Part shown: one piece after another, positions 54,775 to 63,701 of the stretch
How the letters are laid out: each line of letters begins with the position of its first letter
How positions within the stretch are numbered: position 1 is the first letter of the stretch
Source: Lentibacillus sp. CBA3610
GTDB lineage: Bacteria; Bacillota; Bacilli; Bacillales; Amphibacillaceae
DNA: 64,000 nt
NCBI RefSeq assembly: GCF_013373365.1
Contig: NZ_CP035925.1
Coordinates: 124,001-188,000, forward strand
Direction of reading: 5' to 3'
Notes under the pieces: generated by a model
Database searches by the model: none
Told to the model about the DNA's origin: nothing
Seen by the model: the letters and a program-made list of their open reading frames with translations, nothing else
Position numbers and translations under genes: made by a program

Positions 54775-55147
54775 AGAGATTGGGACAAAAGCGCTTTTAC
54801 TAGAGGAAAATCCGAACTTAAGTTGGTGCATATATACCGCTACGGAAATATACTTAGTGCTCGTCGTGTTGCAAGGGAGGTCGGAGAAGCAGCACTCCTC
54901 GCAACTCGTAGCTTACTCGGTGGGTGTTTCGCTCGTCGCTTTCCGCGGGCGGCTGGTGAGCCTCCTCGTGCTCGTCGCGTTGCAAGTAATCTCGGCGAGG
55001 CATACGCTCCTCGCAGAAAAGATTGCTTGCGCACTGCGGGGTCTCACCTATGCCTATCCTCCCGCTGGAGTCTCCGTATATTTCCTCCGCTAAAGTAATT
55101 TATTGTTCATCTTTAGAATTGATCATTTTGGTTATGTCCCAACCTCT
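54775..55147. repeat. 373-bp GC-rich element with inverted ends
   Basis: Outer ends AGAGATTGGGACA and TGTCCCAACCTCT are near-perfect inverted repeats; inner ends CGGAAATATAC and GTATATTTCCTCCG are inverted too. The middle is far richer in G+C than its surroundings and has two near-copies of GTGCTCGTCG(T/C)GTTGCAAG (about 54858 and 54970). ORFs within it look random. Similar CGGAAATATACT...TCTCCGTATATTTCC sequences are remembered as dispersed in Bacillaceae genomes. Confidence 0.8.
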
Positions 55148-55310
55148 TTTAATACCCTAACCAGTGTGCAGTTCTGATTTTTTCTGTTAAGTTGAAGGAG
55201 AGGGTTTTCAAATATTTTTAACAGATTTGCCAGGAAGTCCCCTTCACTGTGATTTAGGTGGAGGGTTCACAAGGATGAGCATTGCTGTTGCTGTATAAAG
55301 GGTGAATTCC

Positions 55311-56228
55311 ATGGTCCATGCGTATATCATGATGTTTTTTGTTGTGATTTTTTATGCAGGCAATATACTGACTGGAAGAGCTATTAACGAGCTGCCGCCA
55401 TTTACGATTGCATTTTTCCGTTTGGTGGTTGCGTTTATTGTTATGTTGCCATTTGGCCTTCGCAGTGCTTGGGAATATCGGCATAAATTTTTCGACTATA
55501 AGAAGCCATTTTTGATCATGACACTGACAGGTATCACGTTTTTTAACACGTTCATCTACGGGGCACTGCAGTTTACAACATCCACGAATGTATCCGTGCT
55601 GGAGACTGTCATACCTGTCGTGACTATTGTGCTAAGTGCAGTCCTGTTAAAAGAAAGACTGCGGAATGTGCAAATCATCGGGGTGTTGGTGTCGCTTATC
55701 GGTGCTGTTTGGGTTGTATTGGATGGCAATATTTTTTCGATTACCAATATGAACTGGAACATAGGTGATGCGATTATGATTGGTGCCATTGGCTCATGGG
55801 CAGCCTACTCCATTTGGGTCAAAAAATATATGCCTTTATTCCCGCAGTTTGGTGCACTCTTGACGATGAGCGGGATTTCCATCATTGTGCTTCTGCCGAT
55901 TGTCGTTGTGGAATGGCTTATTGTCGGAATACCGGGTGAATTAACAGCGCCATCGAACATCACGGGGTTAGCTTATCTCGGTATTTTTCCATCGTTCATT
56001 GCATTAATTTTTTACAATCGCGCTGTCGGCATTTTGGGTGCTTCACAGGCGCCGGTATTTTTAAACTTCCTGCCGATCGTTACGATGATTGGAGCGTACC
56101 TTTGGCTGGGCGAAATGATCACGCAAATGAAGGTTATTGGCGCTTTGGCGGTCATTTTTGGTGTTATGCTGACGACAAAACAAAGCAGCAAAACGGGAAA
56201 ATCAGCAGTTCGGAAAAAGGCAAATTGA
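55311..56228 (+). CDS. EamA/DMT-family transporter
   Basis: 305 residues from the ATG at 55311 (AAAGGGTG upstream). Ten helices in two EamA repeats: LTGRAINELPPFTIAFFRLV and a second repeat starting near AYSIWVKKYM. It would export a metabolite such as an amino acid. Substrate unknown. Confidence 0.9.
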   Translation: MVHAYIMMFFVVIFYAGNILTGRAINELPPFTIAFFRLVVAFIVMLPFGLRSAWEYRHKFFDYKKPFLIMTLTGITFFNTFIYGALQFTTSTNVSVLETVIPVVTIVLSAVLLKERLRNVQIIGVLVSLIGAVWVVLDGNIFSITNMNWNIGDAIMIGAIGSWAAYSIWVKKYMPLFPQFGALLTMSGISIIVLLPIVVVEWLIVGIPGELTAPSNITGLAYLGIFPSFIALIFYNRAVGILGASQAPVFLNFLPIVTMIGAYLWLGEMITQMKVIGALAVIFGVMLTTKQSSKTGKSAVRKKAN

Positions 56229-56349
56229 CGCTTGCATATGGCGCGTGCCAGTCAAAACTGAAGGTAAAATCTCAGCTGAAAAACTTTTAATATAACCGCA
56301 TATTTTGGGTAAACTAATAAGACCCATTTAAATATTCAGGAGTGAAATC

Positions 56350-56613
56350 ATGTCATTAAGCGGAGAGATAATATCCGGTGAATTCGATCAACAGACTGAG
56401 GAATTTATACTACAACAAGTAAAACATCTTTCAACAGAAACAACCCTTAATGAAAAACAGTTGACGAACCTGTCTGATTATCTGAGTAAAAAAAAACATG
56501 ACCCTGATGGTCAAGTTCTTACCTTGTATGATCAAATACTTATCCGTTTAAACCAGGAAGAAGTTGAACAGTTTTTAACTGATTTGGATACTATTAAATC
56601 CCTTTATTATTAA
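56350..56613 (+). CDS. Small helical protein of unknown function (87 residues)
   Basis: TCAGGAGTG precedes the ATG. Soluble and acidic: EEFILQQVKHLSTETTLNEK, later LYDQILIRLNQEEVEQFL. No family recognised. Convergent with the Spo0E-like gene. Confidence 0.7.
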   Translation: MSLSGEIISGEFDQQTEEFILQQVKHLSTETTLNEKQLTNLSDYLSKKKHDPDGQVLTLYDQILIRLNQEEVEQFLTDLDTIKSLYY

Positions 56614-56659
56614 TCCTGATTCCAGCAATTTTTTTATGATGTAACATCCTTCATCGATA

Positions 56660-56848
56660 TCATCCAGTTGGTTCAAGTTTGTTCTCTTTACTATATAAGT
56701 TCAATAGATAATCGAGCTGCTGACTGCATTGTATCGTTCTTTGGTCAGTTAAGCCATACTTCATCCCCAAATCAATCATCTCTCTCTTTTTGCAGAGGAT
56801 TTGGAATTTTAATATTTTCCGAAATGGCTTTGGTTCGAAAGCTTGCAT
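56660..56848 (-). CDS. Spo0E-family aspartyl-phosphate phosphatase
   Basis: 62 residues; AAGGAAGG precedes the ATG. CKKREMIDLGMKYGLTDQRT followed by SQQLDYLLNLY is the Spo0E helix-loop-helix with the S..LD.L.N signature. These proteins dephosphorylate Spo0A-P and hold back sporulation. The N-terminal 20 residues are basic and not part of the core. Confidence 0.85.
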   Translation of the reverse strand: MQAFEPKPFRKILKFQILCKKREMIDLGMKYGLTDQRTIQCSQQLDYLLNLYSKENKLEPTG

Positions 56849-57166
56849 GTTAACCTTCCTTTCAAGATATGTAAAATGACTAGGACCTTTGCCTTAATCG
56901 CACAAAATCTATTATGCCATTAGTGAAATAAAATGCAATAGATTCTGCAAAGAAAGTCAAAACCTTACAAAAAACGACATACACCTTCATTTTAAGATAA
57001 AATGCAGCGTTAGATTAGATCATGATATGTCATAAAAAGACCGGCGGAAATAGCAAAAAAGACTGTCTTTTAAATAAAAGTTATATAACAGTTGGAAATG
57101 ATTTAAAATTACGAATAATTCATAATATAATGGAAATATATTTGTATAAAGGAGGCGTTTTGATCG
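56849..57166. other. Intergenic region before the broken lactate monooxygenase gene
   Basis: No gene. AT-rich, with a TATAAT at 57126-57131 and GGAGG at 57151 belonging to the broken gene that follows. A small AAAAGAC/GTCTTTT inverted repeat lies near 57065. Confidence 0.4.
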
Positions 57167-57375
57167 ATGTCCAATTTTGGTAACCAAGTGCAGTTTCAAA
57201 TCTACCAAACGATGCAAAATCCTAATCCTGACAGGCTTCCCGTCGTCTATGAAGAGTGGGAGGCGTTCAACAAGTGCTGCAAAATATGATTGCCGATATG
57301 GATCTGACAATGGGACTGGCCGGCCAAAAATCGGCCGCAGAATTTGACCGGTCAATGGTGCAAAAAGCAACCTGA
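57167..57375 (+). pseudogene. Lactate 2-monooxygenase-like FMN enzyme, large internal deletion
   Basis: The start region MSNFGNQVQFQIYQTMQNPN with LPVVYEEWEA matches the N-terminus of FMN alpha-hydroxyacid oxidases of the lactate 2-monooxygenase type. After GAAGAGTGGGAG the sequence jumps, one frame over, to the C-terminus VQQVLQNMIADMDLTMGLAG and KSAAEFDRSMVQKAT. About 300 internal codons are gone. The promoter and GGAGG site are intact, so a short useless peptide may be made. Confidence 0.75.
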
Positions 57376-57384
57376 ACATCGATG

Positions 57385-57418
57385 TGCGGCAGTCCGTTTT
57401 CTCTGGAGAACTGCCGCA
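57385..57418. terminator. Hairpin between convergent genes
   Basis: TGCGGCAGT pairs with ACTGCCGCA; no clear T-run, so termination is uncertain. Between the broken monooxygenase gene (+) and the sirtuin gene (-). Confidence 0.45.
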
Positions 57419-57425
57419 TGCCACG

Positions 57426-58127
57426 TTAACTGTTCCATTCCGCGAGCACCTTACCAATTTCCCGGCCGTGAATGACGTGATCTGCGTACCTGTCAAGCTC
57501 AGTCGGTTCCCGGTTGACAATGACCAGCCGGGCGCCATTTTCCTTGGCAATGAGCGGGAATTGGTTGGCCGGTGTTACACTAAGTGAAGAACCCAGTACG
57601 ATAAACAAGTCGGCTTTTTCCGCTTCAGACAATGCAAATTGAAACGTTTCCTGTGGCAGCATTTCCCCGAATAAAACGATAGAAGGGCGCAATATACCAC
57701 CACATTCACAATAAAATTCCTTGTTGACGTATTCCTCACTATTATATTCTTTGCCGCATGATTGGCAGTGCAATTTTGTTAAAGTTCCATGAAGCTCAGC
57801 AACATTATGACTGCCAGCTTTCTGATGAAAACCGTCAACATTTTGTGTGATGATTGACTTGATCAGGCCCTGTTTTTCCCAATCCGCTAAAATATGGTGC
57901 CCTTTATGCGGCTTGTAATCCTTTACGCTGAGTACCCGTGTCCGGTAAAAATCGATAAACGCATCTACATTGTTGTTCAAAGCGTCAGTACTGGCGATTT
58001 TGCTTGGATCCTCCTGCTGCCACAATCCGCTGCCAGAGGAACGGAAATCAGGCAGGCCGCTTTCGGTTGACATGCCGGCACCGGTATAAATGACCGTATG
58101 ATTGGATTCGTTTAACCAATTTCGCAT
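57426..58127 (-). CDS. NAD-dependent protein deacetylase (sirtuin, SrtN/CobB-like)
   Basis: 233 residues. GAGMSTESGLPDFRS binds NAD, TQNVDGFHQ and the catalytic His in AELHG follow, four cysteines in CQSCG and CECGG bind zinc, and GSSLSVTPAN and VNREPT close the fold. It removes acyl groups from lysines. In B. subtilis SrtN opposes acetylation of AcsA; no acs gene is near. Confidence 0.95.
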   Translation of the reverse strand: MRNWLNESNHTVIYTGAGMSTESGLPDFRSSGSGLWQQEDPSKIASTDALNNNVDAFIDFYRTRVLSVKDYKPHKGHHILADWEKQGLIKSIITQNVDGFHQKAGSHNVAELHGTLTKLHCQSCGKEYNSEEYVNKEFYCECGGILRPSIVLFGEMLPQETFQFALSEAEKADLFIVLGSSLSVTPANQFPLIAKENGARLVIVNREPTELDRYADHVIHGREIGKVLAEWNS

Positions 58128-58211
58128 ACTGGTGCATACCTCCTTAATTTTAAGCTCTCCTCGTTAATGAAGCTGTGATCAAAGGGAACTTGTTGACATA
58201 ATTTTTATGAG

Positions 58212-58306
58212 GAACATTGGCGTTCTCGCATGAAACTTTGGCGAAATCATAGGATACTTTGGTGTTTTCACAACAAACTTTAGCGTTTCAGGCAACGAAG
58301 GTTCGG
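58212..58306 (-). repeat. 21-nt phased array H (core AACTTTGGCG / CGCCAAAGTT), 4 units plus 1 degenerate
   Basis: Cores AACATTGGCG (58213), AACTTTGGCG (58234), TACTTTGGTG (58255) and AACTTTAGCG (58276) are exactly 21 nt apart, with a weak fifth at 58297. On the - strand they read CGC(C/T)AAAGTT, matching array D. The array begins 85 bases before the sirtuin start and overlaps the end of a small - strand ORF. Confidence 0.85.
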
Positions 58307-58479
58307 TAAACGCTATGATTCCATCCAGTGAAGTCTGAACTCAGATGCTGAGCATGCACAGTTGAGTTAATCTCTTCCAGCAACAGTATCCTGCCGTCAT
58401 AGTTATCACCTTTACTGAGCAGTTTAAAAGAATCATAGCCTGTATGCAAATTTTGGTGGGTGCAGAAAAATTTTCTCAA
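58288..58479 (-). CDS. Doubtful small ORF running into array H
   Basis: 63 residues (MRKFFCTHQNLHTGYDSFKL...) from a TTG with only a weak AGG upstream. No family recognised. Listed because its 3' end lies in array H in the same way the NERD gene ends in array D, which is how most of these arrays are placed. Confidence 0.3.
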   Translation of the reverse strand: MRKFFCTHQNLHTGYDSFKLLSKGDNYDGRILLLEEINSTVHAQHLSSDFTGWNHSVYRTFVA

Positions 58480-58574
58480 AAACGGTACCTGCTTTAAAAA
58501 AGTTCACCCACGCAATTTTTAAACAGATTTGCCGTAAAAGATTCACAATGGTCAGTTTATAAAGTTTATTGCTG

Positions 58575-58681
58575 TTCTCATCTCTACAATCGCAATGAAT
58601 TGCATTTAGGGGGCGGGAAAAAAATAAATTTTTTCATATGGCCCCTTTTTAAGTTTCGTTTCGATTGTAATAATAGAAGAA
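58575..58681. repeat. Dispersed inverted-repeat element, copy 2 of 3
   Basis: Ends TTCTCATCTCTACAATCG and GTTTCGATTGTAATAATAG are inverted. The interior carries GGGGGCGGGAAAAA, an AT-rich middle and GGCCCCTTTTTAAG. Read on the - strand it lines up with the copy at 35475 (AAAAAGGGGC, AAAAAATTTAT, ATGCAATT). It directly precedes the gene at 58715 and may hold its promoter. Confidence 0.75.
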
Positions 58682-58714
58682 GCACTAAATATTACGGAAG
58701 GGACGACATAGCAA

Positions 58715-59632
58715 ATGAAGCGATTATTGAATTGTACGGCATCAGATTTTGATGAAATGAACGGGGACCAGCTGCGACAAGCGATTGCGGCTTCTGAGGG
58801 GAGGGTCATGCTGTCGGAGGTGATCTGTGCGACAACGCCACTTTATCCCGGTTTAACCAATGCGGAATACGCTGCTGCTTTCGGGGCAGATATGATTTTA
58901 TTGAATGTATTTGATGTTGATCAACCGACTATCGAAGGGCTGACTGTTGAAAATCCAAAAAATGTCATCACTGAGTTAAAAAAGTTAGTTGGCAGGCCGG
59001 TAGGGATTAATCTGGAACCTGTTGATCCTGATGCAGATAATACAGAAACACTGGTTAACTTACCAAAAGGGCGTACCGCTATCACTTCATCATTGGAAAA
59101 AGCTAAAGAGCTGGGTGTGGATTTTGTTTGCTTCACAGGCAACCCGCAAACCGGTGTGACGAACACGGCTATCTTAAAATCAGTGAAACAGGCAAAAACT
59201 ATTTTTCAGGATGAGATTATGATTATCGCGGGAAAAATGCATGGGGCAGGTGTCAGGAATGAAGCAGGCAGCACGATTGTAAGTCAAGACTTCGTATCGG
59301 AATTTGCTCGGGCCGGAAGTGATGTTGTTTTACTTCCGGCGGTCGGCAGTATTCCAGGTACGACACCTGCCAAAACGGAGCAACTGATTCAAGCCGTTCA
59401 CGAACAAGGCGCCCTGGCATTAACGGCAATCGGCACAAGCCAGGAAGGAGCGCGTGCAGAAACCATTCAACAAATGGCTTTGCAGAATAAAATGGCCGGC
59501 GCGGATATTCACCATATTGGTGACGCTGGAGAACACGGTATTGCTGTCGTGGAAAATATTATGGATTATTCGATTGCCATACGCGGCAAGCGGCATACGT
59601 ATATCAGAATGGCGGCGTCAATTAACCGGTGA
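58715..59632 (+). CDS. Predicted TIM-barrel protein of unknown function (DUF7916-like)
   Basis: 305 residues, soluble. Alternating strand-helix pattern: ADMILLNVFDVDQPTIEGL, VGINLEPVDPDAD, GVDFVCFTGNPQTGVTN, MIIAGKMHGAG, DVVLLPAVGSIPGTTPAK, AGADIHHIGDAG. This suggests a phosphate-binding TIM barrel, loosely like phosphoenolpyruvate mutase relatives. Similar proteins have been called haloacid dehalogenase-like, which the sequence does not support. GGAAGGGACG lies upstream. Confidence 0.7.
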   Translation: MKRLLNCTASDFDEMNGDQLRQAIAASEGRVMLSEVICATTPLYPGLTNAEYAAAFGADMILLNVFDVDQPTIEGLTVENPKNVITELKKLVGRPVGINLEPVDPDADNTETLVNLPKGRTAITSSLEKAKELGVDFVCFTGNPQTGVTNTAILKSVKQAKTIFQDEIMIIAGKMHGAGVRNEAGSTIVSQDFVSEFARAGSDVVLLPAVGSIPGTTPAKTEQLIQAVHEQGALALTAIGTSQEGARAETIQQMALQNKMAGADIHHIGDAGEHGIAVVENIMDYSIAIRGKRHTYIRMAASINR

Positions 59633-59787
59633 AAAAATGCCCAGCTTTGAACTCACAGCATGTTTGGCTGGCTGAGGCACATGCCAACTCATCAAGTTAT
59701 CAATCATTTTCCCTTTTATTCAATAATTTGTGTAACCTTTTCCACTAAATTCCGTCTGTATTTAAAAACAGAGGAAGGCAGGGGGTC

Positions 59788-60741
59788 ATGATGGCAAAAA
59801 GGTTATGTGTTTTAATGATTGTATGTGTTGGGATTGTGGTGACGGCTTGCAGCAATGAAACGGAGGACAATAAGTCAACTGCTGATCAGGCTGATATAAG
59901 TACAGAGGAAAAGGCAACAGAGAACAGCAGAACACTTACTGATGCAGACGATGCAGGCAGTGGGCAGGATATGGCCTCGACTGAACAGCAGGAAGATAAT
60001 GCCGGTGGAGAAGAAGCCGCATCCCAAGCAGATGAAAGTACACAGGCTGATCGGAAAGTCATTTATAACGCTAATCTTCGTATTGAAGTGACGGATTATC
60101 AGGAAACGGTTGATAGTATACAAGCTGAAGTATCAGAACGCGGCGGGTATATCGTGGACTCGAATATGCATGAAGATGATGAGGAAGGGTCGATTAGCGG
60201 TAGAGTCACCGCACGGATTCCTCAGGGAGAGTTTGAAGAATTTGTTCAAATAGTGGAAGACGGCAGCAGCACTGTTATGGAGAGTTCCGTCTCAGGACAG
60301 GATGTGACAGAAGAATACGTTGATCTGGAATCACGCCTCGAATCGAAACGTGTGGTGGAAGAACGACTTCTTTCATTTATGGAAGAAGCGGACAAGACGG
60401 AAGATCTGCTCAACATTTCTGATGATCTTGCTACCGTTCAGCAGGAGATAGAGGAAATAACCGGACGAATGACTTATTTGGAAAACAAGGTCGATCTGGC
60501 TACTGTGACGATCAATATCCAGGAAAACAATGTAGCCATAGCCGGTGAGGAAGATTTAAATACGTGGGAAAAAACAAAACAGCAGTTCATGCAAAGTATT
60601 AACTTTTTGCTCTCTGCGTTTTCAGGGTTGTTTGTTTTTATAATCGGAAATTTGCCGGTTCTGATCATCTTAGCGGTTATTGCTGTTATTCTGTTTTGGG
60701 TGATAAATAAGCGAATCCGCGGAAAATGGAGAAATGAATGA
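59788..60741 (+). CDS. DUF4349 lipoprotein with membrane anchor
   Basis: 317 residues. Lipobox VVTAC after a signal (residues 5-21), then a polar linker, then the DUF4349 domain: RKVIYNANLRIEVTDYQETV, GGYIVDSN, RIPQGEFEEFVQ, with a coiled-coil ESRLESKRVVEERLLSFMEE and a C-terminal membrane helix (about 282-306). Held outside at both ends. Role in the envelope unknown. GCAGGGGG before two adjacent ATGs. Confidence 0.87.
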   Translation: MMAKRLCVLMIVCVGIVVTACSNETEDNKSTADQADISTEEKATENSRTLTDADDAGSGQDMASTEQQEDNAGGEEAASQADESTQADRKVIYNANLRIEVTDYQETVDSIQAEVSERGGYIVDSNMHEDDEEGSISGRVTARIPQGEFEEFVQIVEDGSSTVMESSVSGQDVTEEYVDLESRLESKRVVEERLLSFMEEADKTEDLLNISDDLATVQQEIEEITGRMTYLENKVDLATVTINIQENNVAIAGEEDLNTWEKTKQQFMQSINFLLSAFSGLFVFIIGNLPVLIILAVIAVILFWVINKRIRGKWRNE

Positions 60742-60851
60742 CGGACGGTTTCGCGGTGGTATGTTGCCCAAAGAAATAGAAAAAAGCTGGCTGACAATAA
60801 GCAGCCACAGGTCTGACCAGGTTGCTTATTCATGTGATTTACCCGGAAAAT

Positions 60852-62038
60852 TTATTTTGCCAGCCATTTCGACAGTGGTGAAACACCAAGACTCTGGATA
60901 ATTAGTGAAACCAGAACTGTGGCAAAAGCCAATGATAAAATCATATCATTGTCACCCGAATTCTTCGCTTGGAGCTCGAGATGAGGTAAACCGACATGGA
61001 ACCTTTTAAGCCCGACCATGTAATCAAGGTCGATTCCCGCCAGCTCATTCTTTTTCGCCAGTCCGTGAAGATTCGTGTTGTTCCCGAAATGATGACAAAA
61101 CGTACCAATAACGAAGCAGCGAAAATGATGAACACGAAACCCCAGGCATTGAATTGCAGAAACTCAGCACCTTCAATGCCAATTAACAAAAAAAGCAGTG
61201 ATAAAACAGATACTTCAGCGATATTCCAAAAACTGTTCAATGTTTCCCGTAAATCATTTTCTTTAATGATGCGGCCGTATTCAAACGAAAGCATGATCCC
61301 GGAGAATACGGCGGCCAGTACGCCTGATACCCCTATGAACTCGGCAAGGTTGAACGATCCGTATGCAATCATGATGCTAAGCATAATCTGGTATTCGCGG
61401 TTAAAGGTATAATGGACTGCTTTACTCAACAGCCAGCCGAATACAACGCCAAGAAGCGCACCACCAATTGATACAAACAGAAAATCACTGAAAAAATTCA
61501 TGACCGTGAATGATTTGCCCTGCGCCAGCATACCTGCAAGAAACGAAAAAATAACAATGCTCGTCCCATCATTGATCAGCGACTCCCCTTCAACAACCGA
61601 AGAAATTTTCTTGCTGTCTGCGGACTTCTCCAATATGGACACGACTGAAACGGGGTCTGTCGGTGTCAAAATTGATGCGATAACGAGCGCACCAATGAAT
61701 GAAAGTGAGACAAAGGGACCGCTCAGGGCGTAGATGACCGAACCAAGAATGGCGACGGTTGCCATAATGCCAATGGTGGCGAGAAATGTAATGATGCCGG
61801 CATTCTTTTTGAAACTATCTGATGAAAAACGATAAGCGGACGTAAACAGAATCGCCGGCAAAAAGACGTGATAAAGCATTTTAGCAGTCACATTGATAGA
61901 TGAGAAGTAAGGAATGAACGACAAACCAAGACCCAGCAGCACCAGTATAACGGGGACAGGGAAGTAGGTTTGTTTTTTATCCAATATAAAAATAAGATAA
62001 CCGAACAAGAGTAATATAATCACGTGTAATGACGTCAT
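60852..62038 (-). pseudogene. Na+/H+ antiporter (CPA1/NhaP-like), C-terminal frameshift
   Basis: Twelve-helix cation:proton antiporter. IASILTPTDPVSVVSIL with the TDP motif, EGESLINDGTSIVIFSFL with the ND motif, and TWSGLKGSMSVYLI near the end. The frame stops early at 60941. One frame over, LELQAKNSGDNDMILSLAFA and IIQSLGVSPLSKWLAK complete the protein to TAA at 60852. One missing C in ATCTCGAG (near 60978) explains it. The truncated form lacks the last helix. GGAG-type site before the ATG. Confidence 0.85.
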
Positions 62039-62236
62039 GGTGATTCTCCTCTGCGTTTAAATACTCCTTGGCGATTCCCTGTGTGTGTCATACTAAACGA
62101 TGTGTTGGATTCCTGAAAGAAGTACGTATACATTTATCATCTGTGTGACGCAGAAAGCTTTCACGAGACAGGTGAATTATTTGTTTCGGTGCCCTAACAA
62201 AACTGGAACAAAAGATTGTAGAAGTTTAAAGCAGAA

Positions 62237-62270
62237 AAACCGTTTCCCGATTGTAACGGGAAACGGTCAT
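62237..62270. terminator. Hairpin in the 62039-62344 gap
   Basis: ACCGTTTCCCG pairs with CGGGAAACGGT across an eight-base loop. No adjacent + gene is recognised, so it may end the DUF6612 transcript (-), or an unseen short RNA. Confidence 0.6.
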
Positions 62271-62344
62271 ACAGTATTGTATGTCTGGTTTTTGTCAGAA
62301 TCTCCCACTACAAACAGCCTCTAAGGATGTTAAGCAGCGAAGAG

Positions 62345-63328
62345 TTACTGGCTTTCGTTTTGTCCTTGCTGATCCTGGTCCTGATTTTGACCTTGTTCCA
62401 TTTGCTGCAGCTCTTCTAAGCTGATGACTTGAGCATTATTTTTAACGTCATCCGGAACGGTAATTTCCTCTTCAACTTTGCCGGCGATTTCCGTTGTCAT
62501 ATCCATATCAATGCTCATCGTCACATCTTCAATTGGCATCTCAATTTCCATTTGTTGCTCAATTTTTGATTGTTCGAAGGATTCCTTGTCAACATAGTAT
62601 GTTTGGTTCATGTTCTTGATTTGCATATCCTGCAGTGCATTTTCAGCACCCATTTGCTGTAATTGCTGCCCCATGGTTCCTTCAAGTTGTTCCATGGCTA
62701 TATCCATAATTTCAGCGGAAGCTTCCTCATTCAGATTTAGTTCGACAACATACTCGTTATTTTCTTCTGTCATAGAGATATAGTCACTGTCGTCTTCACT
62801 TTCCGGGAGCTCCTCAAAAATAGCCATCATTTGTTCCATTTGCTGAGCCGGATTTTGGCCCTGGCTTTGTTCGGTGAACTGATCGAGATTCATCCCTTCA
62901 ATACCAATCCATTGGCCTTGAGTTTGAGAGTACATCACATCATCAACATAATAGGTTTCGAGCGGCATTTGCATATCCTGCATCGTGGTTTCGCCTGACA
63001 TTTCCATGGTCATAGGATCAAGCGTCATGCGTGCATCCATAGTCATTTCCTGATCAAAGGATTCTTCCTGGTCACCTTGTGTTACCGTCATATTTTGCTG
63101 GGTATTGGATGAGTACTCCATTCCCGGCCAATCTTGCATGGCTTCGCTGGAGTTAATGATGACATCCTCAGGTGCCAGTTTTTCCTCTTCTTGTTCCGTT
63201 TCTTCTGTTGCCTCAGCACTTTCATTTGAATCACCACTTCCGGATGATTCAGAGTCTGATTGTCCGCATCCGGCTGCCACCAGCATGATTGAAAACATAA
63301 CTAATAATATGTACAGACTTTTTCTCAA
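62345..63328 (-). CDS. DUF6612-type lipoprotein
   Basis: 327 residues from the TTG at 63328 (GGAGAGGGG upstream). Lipobox VAAGC follows a signal (4-23). A Ser/Glu-rich linker precedes a long Met- and Gln-rich domain (MTMDARMTLDPMTMEMSG, ETYYVDDVMYSQTQGQWIGI, NQTYYVDKESFEQSKIEQQM), and the tail is Gln-rich. The YYVDD..Y pattern is that of the DUF6612 lipoproteins. Surface-anchored; role unknown. Confidence 0.82.
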   Translation of the reverse strand: MRKSLYILLVMFSIMLVAAGCGQSDSESSGSGDSNESAEATEETEQEEEKLAPEDVIINSSEAMQDWPGMEYSSNTQQNMTVTQGDQEESFDQEMTMDARMTLDPMTMEMSGETTMQDMQMPLETYYVDDVMYSQTQGQWIGIEGMNLDQFTEQSQGQNPAQQMEQMMAIFEELPESEDDSDYISMTEENNEYVVELNLNEEASAEIMDIAMEQLEGTMGQQLQQMGAENALQDMQIKNMNQTYYVDKESFEQSKIEQQMEIEMPIEDVTMSIDMDMTTEIAGKVEEEITVPDDVKNNAQVISLEELQQMEQGQNQDQDQQGQNESQ

Positions 63329-63701
63329 TGTACAAAACCCCTCTCCGAAATAATTTATGCAACGCCGCTTCAATGTACAAGGAAAGACATGTATAGCGGT
63401 TATTGCCAGTGCTGAATTGCATTATACAATAAAGTGCTGTCATTTCATATGAACCTTAAATTTTTCTTTTAAAATAATACGTTTGAACTAGTATTTTAGA
63501 ATGATAAAAATAAGCCTCTGCACAACCAGTAAAACCATATCACTGTGGTTTATTTTATTCTTCAGCTTTCTGAGGCAGGTGGATAAATATTAAGTCTTAA
63601 GTCCTAACCATGAAGTGAAGAGGAGTCCAGCTCATTCTATTGTCTTTCCACTGTGCTAAGTTTAAAATGGATAATAGATTTTATTTGAGAGGACTGTAAC
63701 A
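63329..63701. other. Intergenic region before the last partial gene
   Basis: No gene. A hairpin AAACCATATCACTGTGGTTT followed by ATTTTATT (about 63534-63560) resembles a terminator without an evident upstream + gene, leaving room for a short unannotated transcript. Confidence 0.35.

Noticed and set aside
54823..55098. Arg-rich ORFs on both strands in the GC-rich element
   Set aside because: They follow from high G+C inside a palindromic repeat; no ribosome site, no family resemblance.
62100..62324. 74-codon + strand ORF in the gap before the DUF6612 gene
   Set aside because: Crosses a terminator-like hairpin, lacks a ribosome site and resembles no family.
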